A DNA stretch of 64,000 nt. Source: Earliella scabrosa. Taxonomy: Eukaryota; Basidiomycota; Agaricomycetes; Polyporales; Polyporaceae. A model generated the notes under the pieces. That model ran no database searches. It was not told where the DNA came from and saw only the letters and a program-made list of their open reading frames with translations. This document shows positions 1 to 11,050 of this stretch, one piece after another (the stretch's first letter is position 1; each line of letters opens with the position of its first letter). The stretch is from contig JABYQQ010000008.1 of the NCBI GenBank assembly GCA_022605405.1, positions 620,001-684,000 of the forward strand, in the 5' to 3' direction. The translations under genes were made by a program, and so were the position numbers.

Positions 1-630
1 GTTCTCGGTGACGAGGAGGCTTCTCGCAGTGAAGCTGAGGGAGGAGAGCGTGCCAAGGCTGGGTGAAAGCATCTGGAACACTTCATCCGGGAAAAGAGGA
101 TCGGTTCCCCAGTGTTCGAAAGCAAAGCCTTCCGCGATGTCCACCGCAAATTCTTCCAAGCTGGGCGGTGCCCTTTCAAGCATCAGCAGGAAGCGGCAGA
201 AGTGTTCGCGAGTCTTAAATGTCAGGGTGAGGTGACGAATGCGATCCAGTTGGGTTGAGATGAATCGCGCGGTGGGATTAAGGTCCTGGTCAGGGTCCTC
301 GCTGCGGATTGAGAGGGACACCGGTAACTCGCCGGAGCGCTCAAAGCACTCCCTGGCCAGTGCGAGCTCGGGGATGGTGATGTCTGTCCAAAGCTTCGCT
401 GTACCCAGCGCGGCTGCGCGCCAACTTGAACAGACATGGGTGATAGGGACGAGAGAGATCACGGACTGCCCATCCGACACCTCACGGAGATACGTGAAGA
501 TGTCGGCGAGCAATTCGACTGGAAATGCGCTGTTGTTCGTCCGCATCTGTCCTCGGCCTCCAGGTCGCGGTTGCTCCGGGGCCAATCCCTCGGGGAGCGG
601 AAGACTCTCGTCGTCACTGTTGTTGGCCAT
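1..630 (-). CDS. F-box protein, 5' part only (3' end beyond window)
   Basis: The reading frame is open without introns from the ATG at 628-630 to the window edge, giving the first 210 residues. Residues about 34-80 fit the basidiomycete F-box pattern (FPVELLADIFTYL, then a VPITHVCSSWRAAAL core and LWTDI). After this come a segment of the kind seen in leucine-rich or F-box-associated regions (ELPVSLSIR) and a run of alternating hydrophobic residues (RIRHLTLTF). F-box proteins of this type bind Skp1 in SCF ubiquitin ligases, and the variable C-terminal part selects the substrate. The start is chosen because it is the first ATG and is followed by a short acidic leader. The substrate is unknown. 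The family call is firm; the function is inferred from family only. Confidence 0.85.
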   Translation of the reverse strand, partial: MANNSDDESLPLPEGLAPEQPRPGGRGQMRTNNSAFPVELLADIFTYLREVSDGQSVISLVPITHVCSSWRAAALGTAKLWTDITIPELALARECFERSGELPVSLSIRSEDPDQDLNPTARFISTQLDRIRHLTLTFKTREHFCRFLLMLERAPPSLEEFAVDIAEGFAFEHWGTDPLFPDEVFQMLSPSLGTLSSLSFTARSLLVTEN

Positions 631-1161
631 CGCGGTTACGGCACTGCGATGTGATCTCCACCGCCCACTTCGAGGTCATGAGTGAGCTGACGCAGTCTCA
701 AAGGGGGTATGACAGAAGCTCTAACCTCAGATATGAGCCGTGGCGTCGAGCGAACTGGATGGTAGCGGGATGAAGTAAGAAGGTCAGATGCGGGAGAACG
801 GTCGTGAAGCTTGAGCGCTGAGCGAGCTGCCTGAGCACTCGAAGCCACGTGGTTGCACAGCCACACAAAAGAGGTATTCGCACTTTCCCGAGTCCGAGTC
901 TGCTGTTCCGTCTCCGTCCACAACGTCACGGTCCACGCAAAGGCCCCTTTGAATTGTTGTATCTCTCTTTCTCTGACCGGCCGCATGCTATATCTAGGGT
1001 TTGCCTGAGAGGTACTTCATAGTCTTGCACAACCACCACTCGGCGCCGGCGGACCCTCGCATCTTCCTCCCGCCACATCGTCTGCCCGACTCCCGACGTT
1101 CACTTCGTACCTCAACTGAGCGTCGCTCAACCTGCCACCAAATATCTGAAGAGCAGGTACT
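631..1161. promoter_or_regulatory. Divergent intergenic region
   Basis: This interval separates the minus-strand F-box gene from the plus-strand gene at 1162, so it should hold both promoters. Short pyrimidine tracts occur around 960-975. I see no clear TATA box and no supported coding exon. Confidence 0.4.
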
Positions 1162-2033
1162 ATGGATATTGACACGTCACCCATGCCTTATCGTACGCGC
1201 TCGACTACAAAACGCGCACGTTCGCCATCGTCGCCCACTCAGTACGATCGTCCTTCGGTAAGCTCTATCTGCGCGTACCTCGATTGCTGGTCTACGGAGA
1301 GGCTAAGTGGCTCCAATCAACTCGACAGAAACGCGTCGCTAGTGGCAGAGACACCAGCGTGTCTCTTCCTTTCCCTCCTTTCCCATCAGCCATTTCCCGC
1401 TTCAGAGGAGGATCTGAAGACTGGGTCTCGCAAACACAGGACCTACGGCTGGCCAGTCCTCTGACAGACGGGAGTGGTTACAACACACCAGTTAGTCAAC
1501 TGAGTGCGGAGGTGCGAGTAGACGAAGTCATGGTAGACGAGCCAATGGTGAGCCCGTCATGCTTTCCTCTAACCACCACCTCTACAACGGATTGTTCGCT
1601 CCATCAGGGGGAAGACAGCCAAATGGCCGTATCCCCTCCAAGACCTCCATCCTCCCTTGCAGAAGCAGACTATGCGCAACGTCTCCATCCAGCTGGACCA
1701 CCTCATTCACGCTCGCAATCGCCGTTCCCCCAAGCTCCCAGTCATCTACAGATACCAGTACCGGCAATCCATATCCAGGGCGCTACTCCGTCTCCAGTTC
1801 AGATGTACCCACAAACTTCTTTCGGATCTTCACCTATGCCAAGTTCTGTTTCGGACACTACATTCGCCACCCAGACTGCCCAGCATCCTACCTCGCATTT
1901 CCCCCCTATGAACGACGCAATGCCCTCTCAAACCAACGCTACCTCGAGAAAGCAACGATTTACCATGGGTCCCAGAGCGGACTGTGAACTGTGCAGGATG
2001 CGCGTCAAAGGTCACTATATGCACTTCGACTGA
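1162..2033 (+). CDS. Ser/Pro-rich hypothetical protein with C-terminal Cys/His motif
   Basis: Two exons, 1162-1257 and 1329-2033, join in phase 0 across a 71-nt GT..AG intron and give 266 residues. The N-terminus is basic (RTRSTTKRARSP). The middle is Ser/Pro/Thr/Gln-rich and looks disordered. The last ~20 residues are unlike the rest and carry a C-x2-C ... H-x3-H arrangement (DCELCRMRVKGHYMHFD), which could bind a metal. The protein ends exactly at this motif. I do not recognise a named family. A regulatory or nucleic-acid-associated role would be a guess from the basic start and the Cys/His tail. Confidence 0.65.
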
Positions 2034-3203
2034 CACTCGGATGGTAGGCTCGGTTGCCTGATATCATCTCTATTGACCTCGTGCATCATTTACAGTAGAC
2101 GCAGGACTTTTTCGCCATGGCACCTGTCCCTTCGCATGCGTACCCATCCATTCCCCATTTCCATATCTCGTATACCTTAGTATCTGCTATCCAGGGTCTT
2201 ATGTTACATCCAGGTGCTTCGTTTTCTCTGGTCCAATGGTTGAGCTCTGCTGATGCTATCGTGTTTGCAGTCTTAGTATGCATCTGTACACATCCAATGC
2301 ATCCATGTTTCCACAATCCGATGTGTCCGACGCCTCGTTCAGAACGCTGTATCCCAACATTCCTCAGGGAGTGTCTAACGGCGCAAAAGACATCTAACAA
2401 CATTGCAGCTGGGGCGCCTCCTCGTTCTGACCTCAACTGGTCGCCGATAAGGTCAACCTTGTGGAGTTGTCATCGCGGTATCAAGTGGGTCGATGGTACG
2501 TGCTGAGCAAACCCGGACGTTGCGGCGTAACCCAGGGACGCATCTATCGAACTGACACTGCCCACTAGGAATTGGTAACATCAACCCTCCCTACAGTGAA
2601 GACCGCACGTCCGATCTCATCGCTCTCCAGCACCATCCATTCGAACATGAGTTCTGTGCTTCCGTGCACGCCAAACCGTCAAAGTTGGTTTATCGCAGGT
2701 AGAGTGAGCTTTTCTTAGACACGAATCAGAAGCATTAGTCGCGTCATGCGCCTCTTGATTCAACCACAAAGCCTCGCGCCCGTCTCATACGGTTCAAGGG
2801 TCAAGGCGTCAAACCTTCACCCTAGTTGGCCGATGACAGATGCATTGTGTGGCACTCGTGGCCTGTCATCGGCAAGCAGTCGTCATACTGTGACTTCTAG
2901 GATACCCCACTGCTCTGTTTGAGGCTTTTTGCGCTGGACCATGCAAATCAGGAATTGCATGCGTCGCTCTTCAACGCTCTCTATAGCTCTACCGATTCCT
3001 TGTTAAGAGACTCTTTGCCACTGTCTGATCCTACTGCTATCCATCACGAACTTTGACCACCACCTCTCTGCCCCGCTAGCAGCCGGCGGCGGCGGCGGCG
3101 CTCGGATTCGAGATGCTTGACGAGGTTGAACCCGTAAAGAGGCATCTGTGAACATACATGAGCACATGTGCCCACCCACCTCCCCTTCCTCCTCTTCTGA
3201 ATC
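2034..3203. other. Gene-poor region with coding-like fragments
   Basis: No complete gene is supported. Near 2270-2710 there are short open pieces bounded by plausible plus-strand splice sites (acceptor at about 2270, donor at about 2496, acceptor at about 2569), but no frame joins them without stops. They may be an unrecognised small gene or a decayed one. From about 2800 to 3203 the sequence is the 5' flank of seven-TM gene A and is partly du­plicated in front of gene B. Confidence 0.4.
3083..3100. repeat. Short (CGG)n microsatellite
   Basis: About five to six consecutive CGG units lie in the 5' flank of seven-TM gene A. Confidence 0.8.
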
Positions 3204-4750
3204 ATGTCATCAAGTGACGACGCAGCGATTTGGCGAAGGGTTGGCCATGATCTCATACAGTTCTTCGTTGCCGTGACGGTCGAGACATTCTTCATAGGTA
3301 TGCGTATTTTGATCAGGCTCGCATCGGTATTACTGAACACTCGAACACGTGCCTACAGGGATTTACACCGTGCTGGTGTTCAAGACGGGCACCCTGCTAC
3401 TGTACGTTCCACTAGCATCGTTCCGTTCACCCGCGAGTCATCATTGCAGTCCTTCCAGGGGAAAGCGCGGCACCATGGTCTCGATTCTCACATGCGCATC
3501 CGTCTTCGTGATGTACGCTATTGCGCTGGTGCTGTGGATTATCGACATCCACAACGTCGTCGTCGAGATCCGGATGATGCTCATACGGGCATCAACCTCC
3601 ACGGACTCGCTCGGGGATGTCTATTCTACCACGGTTTTCAAAGTTCTCAGCTTGACCTCTCTCGAGAATGTACTCTATGCTTACATGGTACCGTTTCTGT
3701 TCTTCCTTGTTGGACCGGACCCTCACTGATTTTCAGAGCAACATCGGCGACGGCATCATTGTCTGGCGCGTCTATGCCTTCTGGTCCATAGGTCGAGAGA
3801 AGTTGGTTCTGTTGATTCCCATCGCATGCCTCCTTGGTTCAATTGGTTCGCCTCTAAGTTCATACCTGGGATTACCTCTCTCACCATCCGCCTACAGCGT
3901 CGTCCATGGTCATCACCTACTGTGCCGCGCGCCTGGGCGCAGATAGCGTGTTAGGAACATATCAACACCCCGTCTTCTGCCGGAACATCCAGACTACATC
4001 GTACGCAATGGCACTAGCCACATCCGCCGCTGCAACTCTCTTGATTGCATACAAGACCTGGTAAGTCGGTCAATCTCGCGTCATTCCGCGTTGTTCATGC
4101 GCGGCCATGTAGGGAGTACCGGAACATTCACCACGAGGCATTCGGCAACACGCTACCGCAGACGCGGACACAGAAGATCATGATGTTTCTCATCGAGTCT
4201 GGCATCCTTTACGTGCTTTTCTTCGTACGTGTCTTCTACACACAATTCCATCGCAGGATTTGCGGCTCACAACGTTTGCGACAGCTCGTGCAGGTGATCA
4301 TGAGTCTCGAGTCAGTCAACGAGAGCATCAACAGGAGCCTCGCTCTCACCCTCGCGTTCACGGTTTACCAATTCATCACCAGCCTCATCGTGGTGGGTCT
4401 CTCGACACCGTTCTGACCATGGCATGCCTCACACCAAGCTTCTGCAGGGCATGTATCCCACCGTCGTCCTCCTCCTGATCAACTCCAAGCACTCTATGCT
4501 AGACTCGATCTCCGCGGCAACTCACTCTGTGTCGCTCAGCCACAAGAACACTCGCGGGACAAGCCACACCGCTTACTTGCACACGAGTTCCAGTGCGACC
4601 TCTGTGCCGACTCACGCAGCCCTGAAGACGGTCGACCTGTACGAAATGGCGCGCTTCAAGAGCACAAGCGGCGGGGAGGAGTTGCATGTCAAGAACGATA
4701 CCTTGACTCCGGGACGGGGACAACATTCCATAAACTACTACGCAGTCTGA
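3204..4750 (+). CDS. Seven-TM membrane protein, copy A
   Basis: Eight exons (3204-3297, 3359-3401, 3459-3687, 3737-3845, 3898-4060, 4113-4224, 4285-4392, 4448-4750) join in phase and give 386 residues. The product has about seven hydrophobic segments, ending with one in the ITSLIVGMYPTVVLLLI region, and a polar ~80-residue C-terminal tail. The pattern matches an unnamed seven-TM family expanded in Agaricomycetes. A receptor-like role is often assumed, but no ligand or G-protein motif is visible. Exon lengths and phases match copy B almost exactly. The exon-4 donor is weak (GTTCGC) compared with GTATGT in copy B. The family call is solid; the function is unknown. Confidence 0.85.
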
Positions 4751-6413
4751 TGTGGTCAATCGGGGTGTGCGGTACACTGCTTGAAGTTCCCCGAGTAGTT
4801 GATGTGGACTCGCGATGAGTTTCGGACGTGTACATACATATGAAGATATGATTCTGAAGACAATGTCGTCGACAAAACAGAGTTCTGGCGTGCCAGCGGG
4901 AGCCACGGCGAGCGCCAATTCCTTCCGGTTTCATCCGAGCTCATCAGCTCCTGCTCGTGTCACTCAGTATGCACCCGCCCAAAACTCCACAGATTCGTCC
5001 ATCCCCGGAGCCTCAATCCAGGTTTATCCTGTAGGGGAAGACAGTGGAGCGTGATCTGACAATCAAGCGAGACGAGTACATGCACTGCCCATACGACGAG
5101 TACTAATATCCGACGGCGCCGGTACGTACGTGCGTATAGCATTGACGAGAAGTCCACAAGGCCATCATCATTGGGGCACCCAGACTACGCAGTACGGAGT
5201 GAATGGCCTATCAATGTCAGACGTACTGACAGTTTGCTAACCTCCTTCTCCTATGTAGGTTGACGTGGTCCGGGACTGTTCGTCTTCAGGGACTTCGCCA
5301 GTTCCAATGAAGTTCTGTATGCACGAGGTTCAAGAAGTAGGGTGTCACAGCACTCCCCCGAAGGCTCTAGAGAGCTGCCAGTCTGGAAACCGCGCGGCAG
5401 ACCGCCAGGATTTCCTCCGTGCTCTCCATTGCACGCTGACACAGGTCGTGTTCCACTCACGTTCTGTACTCAACAATGATGATCAGACCCTAGGTGCTTC
5501 TTGCTCTTGGGTTCACCGTTGAGCCTGTCTGCCGATGTTGCAACATTGATGATCCGAACCCTGTCCTCCAGTCTACCATGTCGTAGGATTCACCGAGTGA
5601 TCAGAAAGGTGACGGAGCGGTGGTAAGTTAACAACCAGTTATTTGGTGTAGAGTCGCTGACATCGTGTTCTTAAGGACCCATGATGTGAGTTCTTGTAAC
5701 AGGAGACAGAACCCAGTGTATGGCAAGCTTCCTGGTTCCATGACTCTCCAGCGACGTCTTTCGGGATGGGACATATGTACAAGCGCTGTGCTTCTGTACA
5801 CGCCGTCGGAAGGTTCAGAATGAATCTCAATCTCTCACAGCTTGAACGCCATGCCGTGGACATCCATACACTCAGCAGACGTTCAGGTTCGCCATCAAGA
5901 GGGGAAGCATGGCCACTCGTGTCATGTGTCGTCCATGCTCCCGCCCGTCCTGGCAGGGTCCCTGGTCCAAGTGCCAAACCTTGAAGCCGGTTCTCCGATG
6001 ACAAGCGCGTTGTGCGGGGCCCGCGGCCTGCGATTGGGTCCCCAGCTCATCGGTGGCAAGTCATCGCTCCTCCATGTCTCGTGATAACGATAGGCGACCC
6101 GACCCCATATTGTTCGCTGCAAGATGACTGTGACATGAATGTCCGTCATTCGTCCCCTCCAGACCAAGTAAGTACTGGCTACCTGGAACCCTCGTCCACC
6201 CATCACCTTGCACCCATCCCCATCCGTCAACTCTGTTTCCTTCCTTGATACGATCGCCACCGCCCCTTGGACTAACCCCTGACCACCCTCTCTCTTTGTC
6301 GCCGTGATGCCAGCAAAGCGGTGGGATTAAAGTCTCACCGGGGTATGCATGAACATATATGAAGCCAGTCCCGGTATGCGCACTCCATCGACCCTCTTGA
6401 CTTCGTCGCAATC
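4751..6413. other. Intergenic region between seven-TM copies A and B
   Basis: Several ORFs exist on both strands but none resembles a family or shows consistent splice structure. The right-hand ~450 bp is the duplicated upstream flank of copy B. Confidence 0.5.
6353..6361 (+). promoter_or_regulatory. TATA-like element of copy B
   Basis: ACATATATG lies about 53 bp before the ATG at 6414. The same position before copy A reads ACATACATG, a weaker match, and copy C has TATATTTAAT at a similar distance. Confidence 0.45.
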
Positions 6414-7984
6414 ATGTCCTCCAGAGACGACGCAGTCGTCTGGTCGAAAGTCGGCCATGACCTCCTTCATTCATTCGTCGCTGTTGTGGTTGAAACCTTC
6501 CTCATAGGTATGTATCGACGACGGTTCCTTTGAGCTTGCAGCACTCAGGCGTCCCAGGCATATACTCGGTGTTGGTGTTCAAGACAGGCATCTTGCTGCT
6601 GTACGTACTCGGTCGTTCCCAGTCGGCCAGAACATCGCACACTCATCAACTCGCAGGGGACAGAACCGCACCAGGGTCTCGCTCCTTACGTCCGGCGCTG
6701 TCTTCGCCATGTTCGGTCTCGCACTGTCGCTGTGGATTATCGACATCCATAACGTCGTCGTTGAAGTGCAGATGATGCTCCTGTCAAATTTTGCGTATCC
6801 ACTGGAAGACGTCTACTCCGCCACGGTCCAACGAGTCCTACACCTAGCTTCAGTCGAGAACGTGCTCTACGCGTACATGGTACACTGTTTTTCCTTTCGT
6901 CAGCGAGTCATGGTCTAACTTTCGTCTGCTAGACCATCGTTGGTGATAGTGTTATCATCTGGCGTGTCTATGCCTTCTGGTCCAAGGGCCGAGAGAGGCT
7001 CGTTCTCCTCATTCCCCTTGCATTCCTCCTTGGTTCAATCGGTATGTTCGCCGCACCTAACCCACACTCTATTATCTCAACCTTGCCCACGCTATCTACA
7101 GCGTCGTCTATGGTCCTCACGTATTGTTCTGCTCGACTGGGAGCAGCCAGTGTGCTGGGTACATATCAACATCCCGCCTTCTGCCGCAACATTCAGACTG
7201 CGTCGTATTCGACGACGCTGGCGACTTCGGCCGTTGCGACCATCTTGATCGCATATAAGACTTGGTGAGTCGCTCACTTGGGTTTGCAAAATCCTCGGCG
7301 ACATCCACTCATTTGACACGGTTGCAGGGATTATCGGCACATGCATCTCGAAGCCTTTGGCAAGTCGTCGCCGCGTACGCGGACACAGAAGATCATGATA
7401 TTCCTTGTTGAATCCGGCGTCATATACGCGCTCTTCTTCGTACGTCCCCAATTCCTCAATCATCCATCGCTCCCTCGCAACATCATTCTGGGGGTAATGT
7501 GTCCGTTCACAGCTTGTGCAAGTAATTATGAGTCTGTCCTCCGTGAACGCGAGCATCGAGAAGAGCGCCACTCTCACATTCGCTTTCACGATTTATCAAT
7601 TTATCACCAGCCTAATCGTCGTGCGTATGCTCTCGTCTTCTCTGCGCCCAGTGTCTGAGCACGTCTTGTCCGCAGGGCATGTACCCCACCGTCGTCGTCA
7701 TCCTCGTCAACTCCAAGCGCTCCGTGCTCGACACGATCACAGCAGCCAGCCATGTTGGTTCGGACCACAGTGGCACCCTCTACAAGAATACTCATGGACG
7801 AAGCCACTCAGCATACATGCATACGACTTCTAGCGTCACCTCCGTCCGGACGCGTGCGGCACCGACGACGGTCGACTTGTACGAGATGGCGCGAACCAAG
7901 AGCACTGCTACCAGTGGGGATGATTCGGATGACAAAACTGTGCCAGCAAGGGGCCCGCAGCCTGCCGTGACCTATGATGTTTGA
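6414..7984 (+). CDS. Seven-TM membrane protein, copy B
   Basis: Eight exons (6414-6507, 6558-6600, 6657-6879, 6933-7041, 7102-7264, 7328-7439, 7513-7620, 7676-7984) encode 386 residues, the same length as copy A. Exons 1, 2, 4, 5, 6 and 7 have identical lengths in A and B; exon 3 is 6 nt shorter and exon 8 is 6 nt longer in B. All introns sit in the same phase. The seven hydrophobic segments and the polar C-tail (motif TVDLYEMAR, shared with A) are kept, so the copy looks intact. It is predicted to be a plasma- or endomembrane protein of unknown role. No frameshift or lost splice site was seen. Confidence 0.86.
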
Positions 7985-8196
7985 ACCACTACGTTGCTTA
8001 TCTTCCTGCCCTGTCGGTGAACTGAAATGTCCTCCGGAGGTAGTGTCTCAATATGTGTGTACGATACGCTCGTGGTTTGTAAGAGCAACGCTCAGGTCTC
8101 AGCGAAATGTATCTCGACATCGAGTATTCCGTATTGTCCAGTCGCCATACTAAGTCCTAGATTGGTGCACAGTCATTGGCACGGCCCTATGGGGCA

Positions 8197-9453
8197 TCAA
8201 CCTGCAAGGATGGAGCGGGACATCCGACGACGCGAGGTTCGCTTCTGCTGGGCGGGCTTACCACCAAATATGCTCCCCGGACCAAAGTCCGGCGTCCCAC
8301 CCAGCGAGCCAAAGATGTCTCCAATATAGTTCTTCGGCCTGATCCCCCGCTCAAACCTCGCCTTCCACCCCGACACGATGCCGGTCACGATGGGCACCCC
8401 AGCGGCACGTATGTTAAGAATGGAGATGTCGAAGCCAGGCGCGCCCACGAATAGGTTCTCTGCCGCGCTCTGACCGGGGAACGGCCGGTCAAAGTCGGAT
8501 GCCGTGCGCATGATGATAATGCGCGAAAAGTCGACGCGCCCGGCGAGCGCGCCGCGCAGGAGAGCCTCCAGCGTCGCGTTGTCCTCCTGCTGTGTTGAGC
8601 AGTACGTCGCGGACCCGTTCGTGAAGAGCCGCGTCGTGTTCTCGAACGCGGTGGCGAGCAGAGTGCCCGACCAGAACGCGTCCGCCGTCGCCGTGTCGCA
8701 CGCGACGACAGACGGAGGGGCGGCACCAGGGGCGAAGACGGAGTCGGTGGCGTAGTTGGCGCGGTACTGCTGCGACGGCGCGTCGTCGAAGAGCTTCGCC
8801 TTCTTGGCAATCTGGATGGCGATTTGGCGGAGGTCCTCGTTGACCTCGAACACCTCCGTGCCGTACAGCACCTGAGGGAACTGGTCCGGTGCAAACGACC
8901 CTTGAGGGATATAGCCTGTCGGGAACTCGGCCGGCTTCTCGCGAGCATCGATCTCGAACTGCAGCGTGACCTGCACCCCGAATCGCGCAAACGTGACGGA
9001 CCCGAGAGTGGCCAGCCTGGGACTGATGCCTGCAATTCCCGCGATGAGGAAGTAAGTGTGGGTGAGATCGAAGACAGGGGATTGGACGAGGGCAGTGATT
9101 GTTGAGGCAGCGTTGATCTCGGCCTCTCCGGTGACAAGCTGGCAGATGGATCCCTCCCATGTGCAGTGGGCTTGGGGAAAGAGGGGGGAGAAGCCTGGGA
9201 TGGTAATATTGCGCTCCAGGACGTTAAACTCTGGGATGCCGTGCCACACATCCCCTTCTGCGTCGAACTGGAGATGACCGAGCCTTAGGGATATGTAGCG
9301 GAGAACCATGACCTGCAGACTCACCATACCGATGATGAAAACCTTCGGTGCGATCCTCGTGTTCATCGTTCCGACCACACTAGGAGCGTCGCGCTGTGCA
9401 ATCACCGCTGGCAAGGATAGCAGGAACAGGGAACCGAGAGCTGCTAATGTCAT
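8197..9453 (-). CDS. Purine nucleoside permease (NUP) family protein, secreted or cell-surface
   Basis: Exons 9453-9325 and 9267-8197 give 399 residues. A signal peptide is visible at residues 1-21 (MTLAALGSLFLLSLPAVIAQ). The mature part carries family landmarks: APKVFIIGM, PEFNVLERNITIPGFSP, YFLIAGIAGISP, PTGYIPQGSF, YGTEVFEVN, TRLFTNGSATYC, a TASDFDRPFPG block and GGTPDFGPGS near the end. NUP proteins (Pfam purine nucleoside permease, related in fold to nucleoside phosphorylases) act in nucleoside uptake or salvage; the biochemical role in basidiomycetes is not settled. The 57-nt intron has no stop and is a multiple of three, so intron retention would also read through; I removed it because FIIGM followed by FDAEGDVW restores the family sequence. 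An in-frame ATG lies 8 codons upstream. It is the only gene between seven-TM copies B and C. Confidence 0.9.
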   Translation of the reverse strand: MTLAALGSLFLLSLPAVIAQRDAPSVVGTMNTRIAPKVFIIGMVSLQVMVLRYISLRLGHLQFDAEGDVWHGIPEFNVLERNITIPGFSPLFPQAHCTWEGSICQLVTGEAEINAASTITALVQSPVFDLTHTYFLIAGIAGISPRLATLGSVTFARFGVQVTLQFEIDAREKPAEFPTGYIPQGSFAPDQFPQVLYGTEVFEVNEDLRQIAIQIAKKAKLFDDAPSQQYRANYATDSVFAPGAAPPSVVACDTATADAFWSGTLLATAFENTTRLFTNGSATYCSTQQEDNATLEALLRGALAGRVDFSRIIIMRTASDFDRPFPGQSAAENLFVGAPGFDISILNIRAAGVPIVTGIVSGWKARFERGIRPKNYIGDIFGSLGGTPDFGPGSIFGGKPAQQKRTSRRRMSRSILAG

Positions 9454-11050
9454 GTTGCTGGGGGGATGCACTGGCATGAGCGACTGAATGGCCGGTGATG
9501 GAACAACGAGATGCTCACCCCTGCTGGCGAACAGTGCGAGTGATGAGTATGGAGCAAGCTCGGCCAGTCCGTTGCTTGCGGTGGTCCCCCTTACCTCCAA
9601 CTTTATGAGCAGCATGTGGGAAGGGAACGACGCCCGTGAGTGAAACCAATTGTAGCGATGAAGAGAGGCGACGAATGCATTCACCGATGTGGTGTGGTCC
9701 CAGTCGGGGCCAGGGGTGAGACACCATGAATGCAGAGAGACATGGAAGCGCGTTTCAGAACGGGCTCCTTGCTTCCACACTCTTGACATTGTTGACTGCG
9801 GTCAACTTCGTAAAGACACCAGACAGAACTGTGATGGACATTGTGGGTTCACTAGTTTGTGCGCTCTCCACACTCCAAGTTGCACAGCAGAGTTAGAGGC
9901 GACTTTGACAACGTAGATACTGGGCTCCCCCCATACTGACACTGGTGACTGGAATGCAGTCCGAGTCGGCGCCCAAGCTATGACAATAGGGGACATAGTA
10001 AGCTCAAACTCTGCATTCAATCCATCGCCGCGACAGTCATACCGGCGGCCTTCGAAGCTACGGAGTCATCAGACGATGCTTCTGCGGATGAATCTGCGGA
10101 CAATAAATGTGGAGAGTCGCAATGATCGCGAGCCGCTCGACAGCAAGTGAGGTTTTGCCTCATTTACTGTTTGCTTCGTTCACTTTCATTACGTGTGCTG
10201 GTCCTGCCCCCTCTTCCGATCCTGCATTGCCGCCGCACACGGGCTGGGCAGACTTCTAAGGGTGTAATTCTCACAGGACGAGCGACGACGTACGTACAGT
10301 TTCGCGATGCGTCTGGCATCATGCTCCACGCCTTGCGGTGACTTCACTTACTGAACGGGTGGGAACCACTCCAGTATGGGATGACTGGGGCGTGCTGCTC
10401 CGGAGAGAAAATGGACGCTTCCTCGTGTTCAAGTTTCATTGCACCTATGCACCCATGAGGCTCAACACAAGATCAAACGCCTATGCACGCGGACTCACCT
10501 TGCTCAGCGCGGTCATACGTCACCCAGCTTTCCCAAGGCTGGTAACAATTAGTAGAAGTGCTTATCGATACGGCGAGAGTAGCCGGCTTATTGTGACTCA
10601 TGGCCATTGAGCAAGTGAGGGCATCCCGAGCGGCGAGCAGAACTTTCACTGGTAGTGGATAAGTTCAACGAACGCGTGTAGCATGTAAGCGCCGGCCAAG
10701 GAGACCTAGTACTTTGCTTAAGTAAGTAAGGCGAAGTTAACTCTGTCACATCAGGGAACCGGCACTGAGTACGGTCATAGATGGTAGAAGCCTTCGAGGC
10801 ACCGAACTTCGACTTTCGCTTGAGCATTTGACGCGAGGGACCTCCTGGCCTAGGTCAACTTCACGACGGTAAACATATATGCAACTAGTATCTTCAAGTG
10901 ACGGCGACAGTTGCCATCATGCTCACCTCCGCTCCCATACTATTGGCATTCGACGCTCCGCTGGATGATGGTACAAATACATGGACAGTTCTAGACGCAA
11001 TTGCCCTCCCCTATACTCCACGACCCATCTCAAGCCACTCTTCACGCACC
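9454..11050. other. Intergenic region, no gene seen
   Basis: About 1.6 kb between the NUP gene and seven-TM copy C. ORFs of 60-112 codons occur on both strands, but none has a recognisable domain or credible splice context. Confidence 0.5.

Larger units (their letters stand above)
2800..7984 (+). repeat. Tandem segmental duplication carrying seven-TM copies A and B
   Basis: The ATGs of copies A and B are 3,210 bp apart and their exon structures match. The 5' flanks also match in part: the stretch near 2806-2880 resembles 5962-6060 (shared pieces such as CCGATGACA and CGCGGCCTG/CGTGGCCTG). The duplicated unit therefore included the promoter side as well as the gene. Confidence 0.7.

Noticed and set aside
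8385..9251. 288- and 223-codon ORFs on minus overlapping the NUP gene
   Set aside because: They are out-of-frame shadows of the GC-rich NUP coding sequence; only the 8197-9267 frame carries family motifs.
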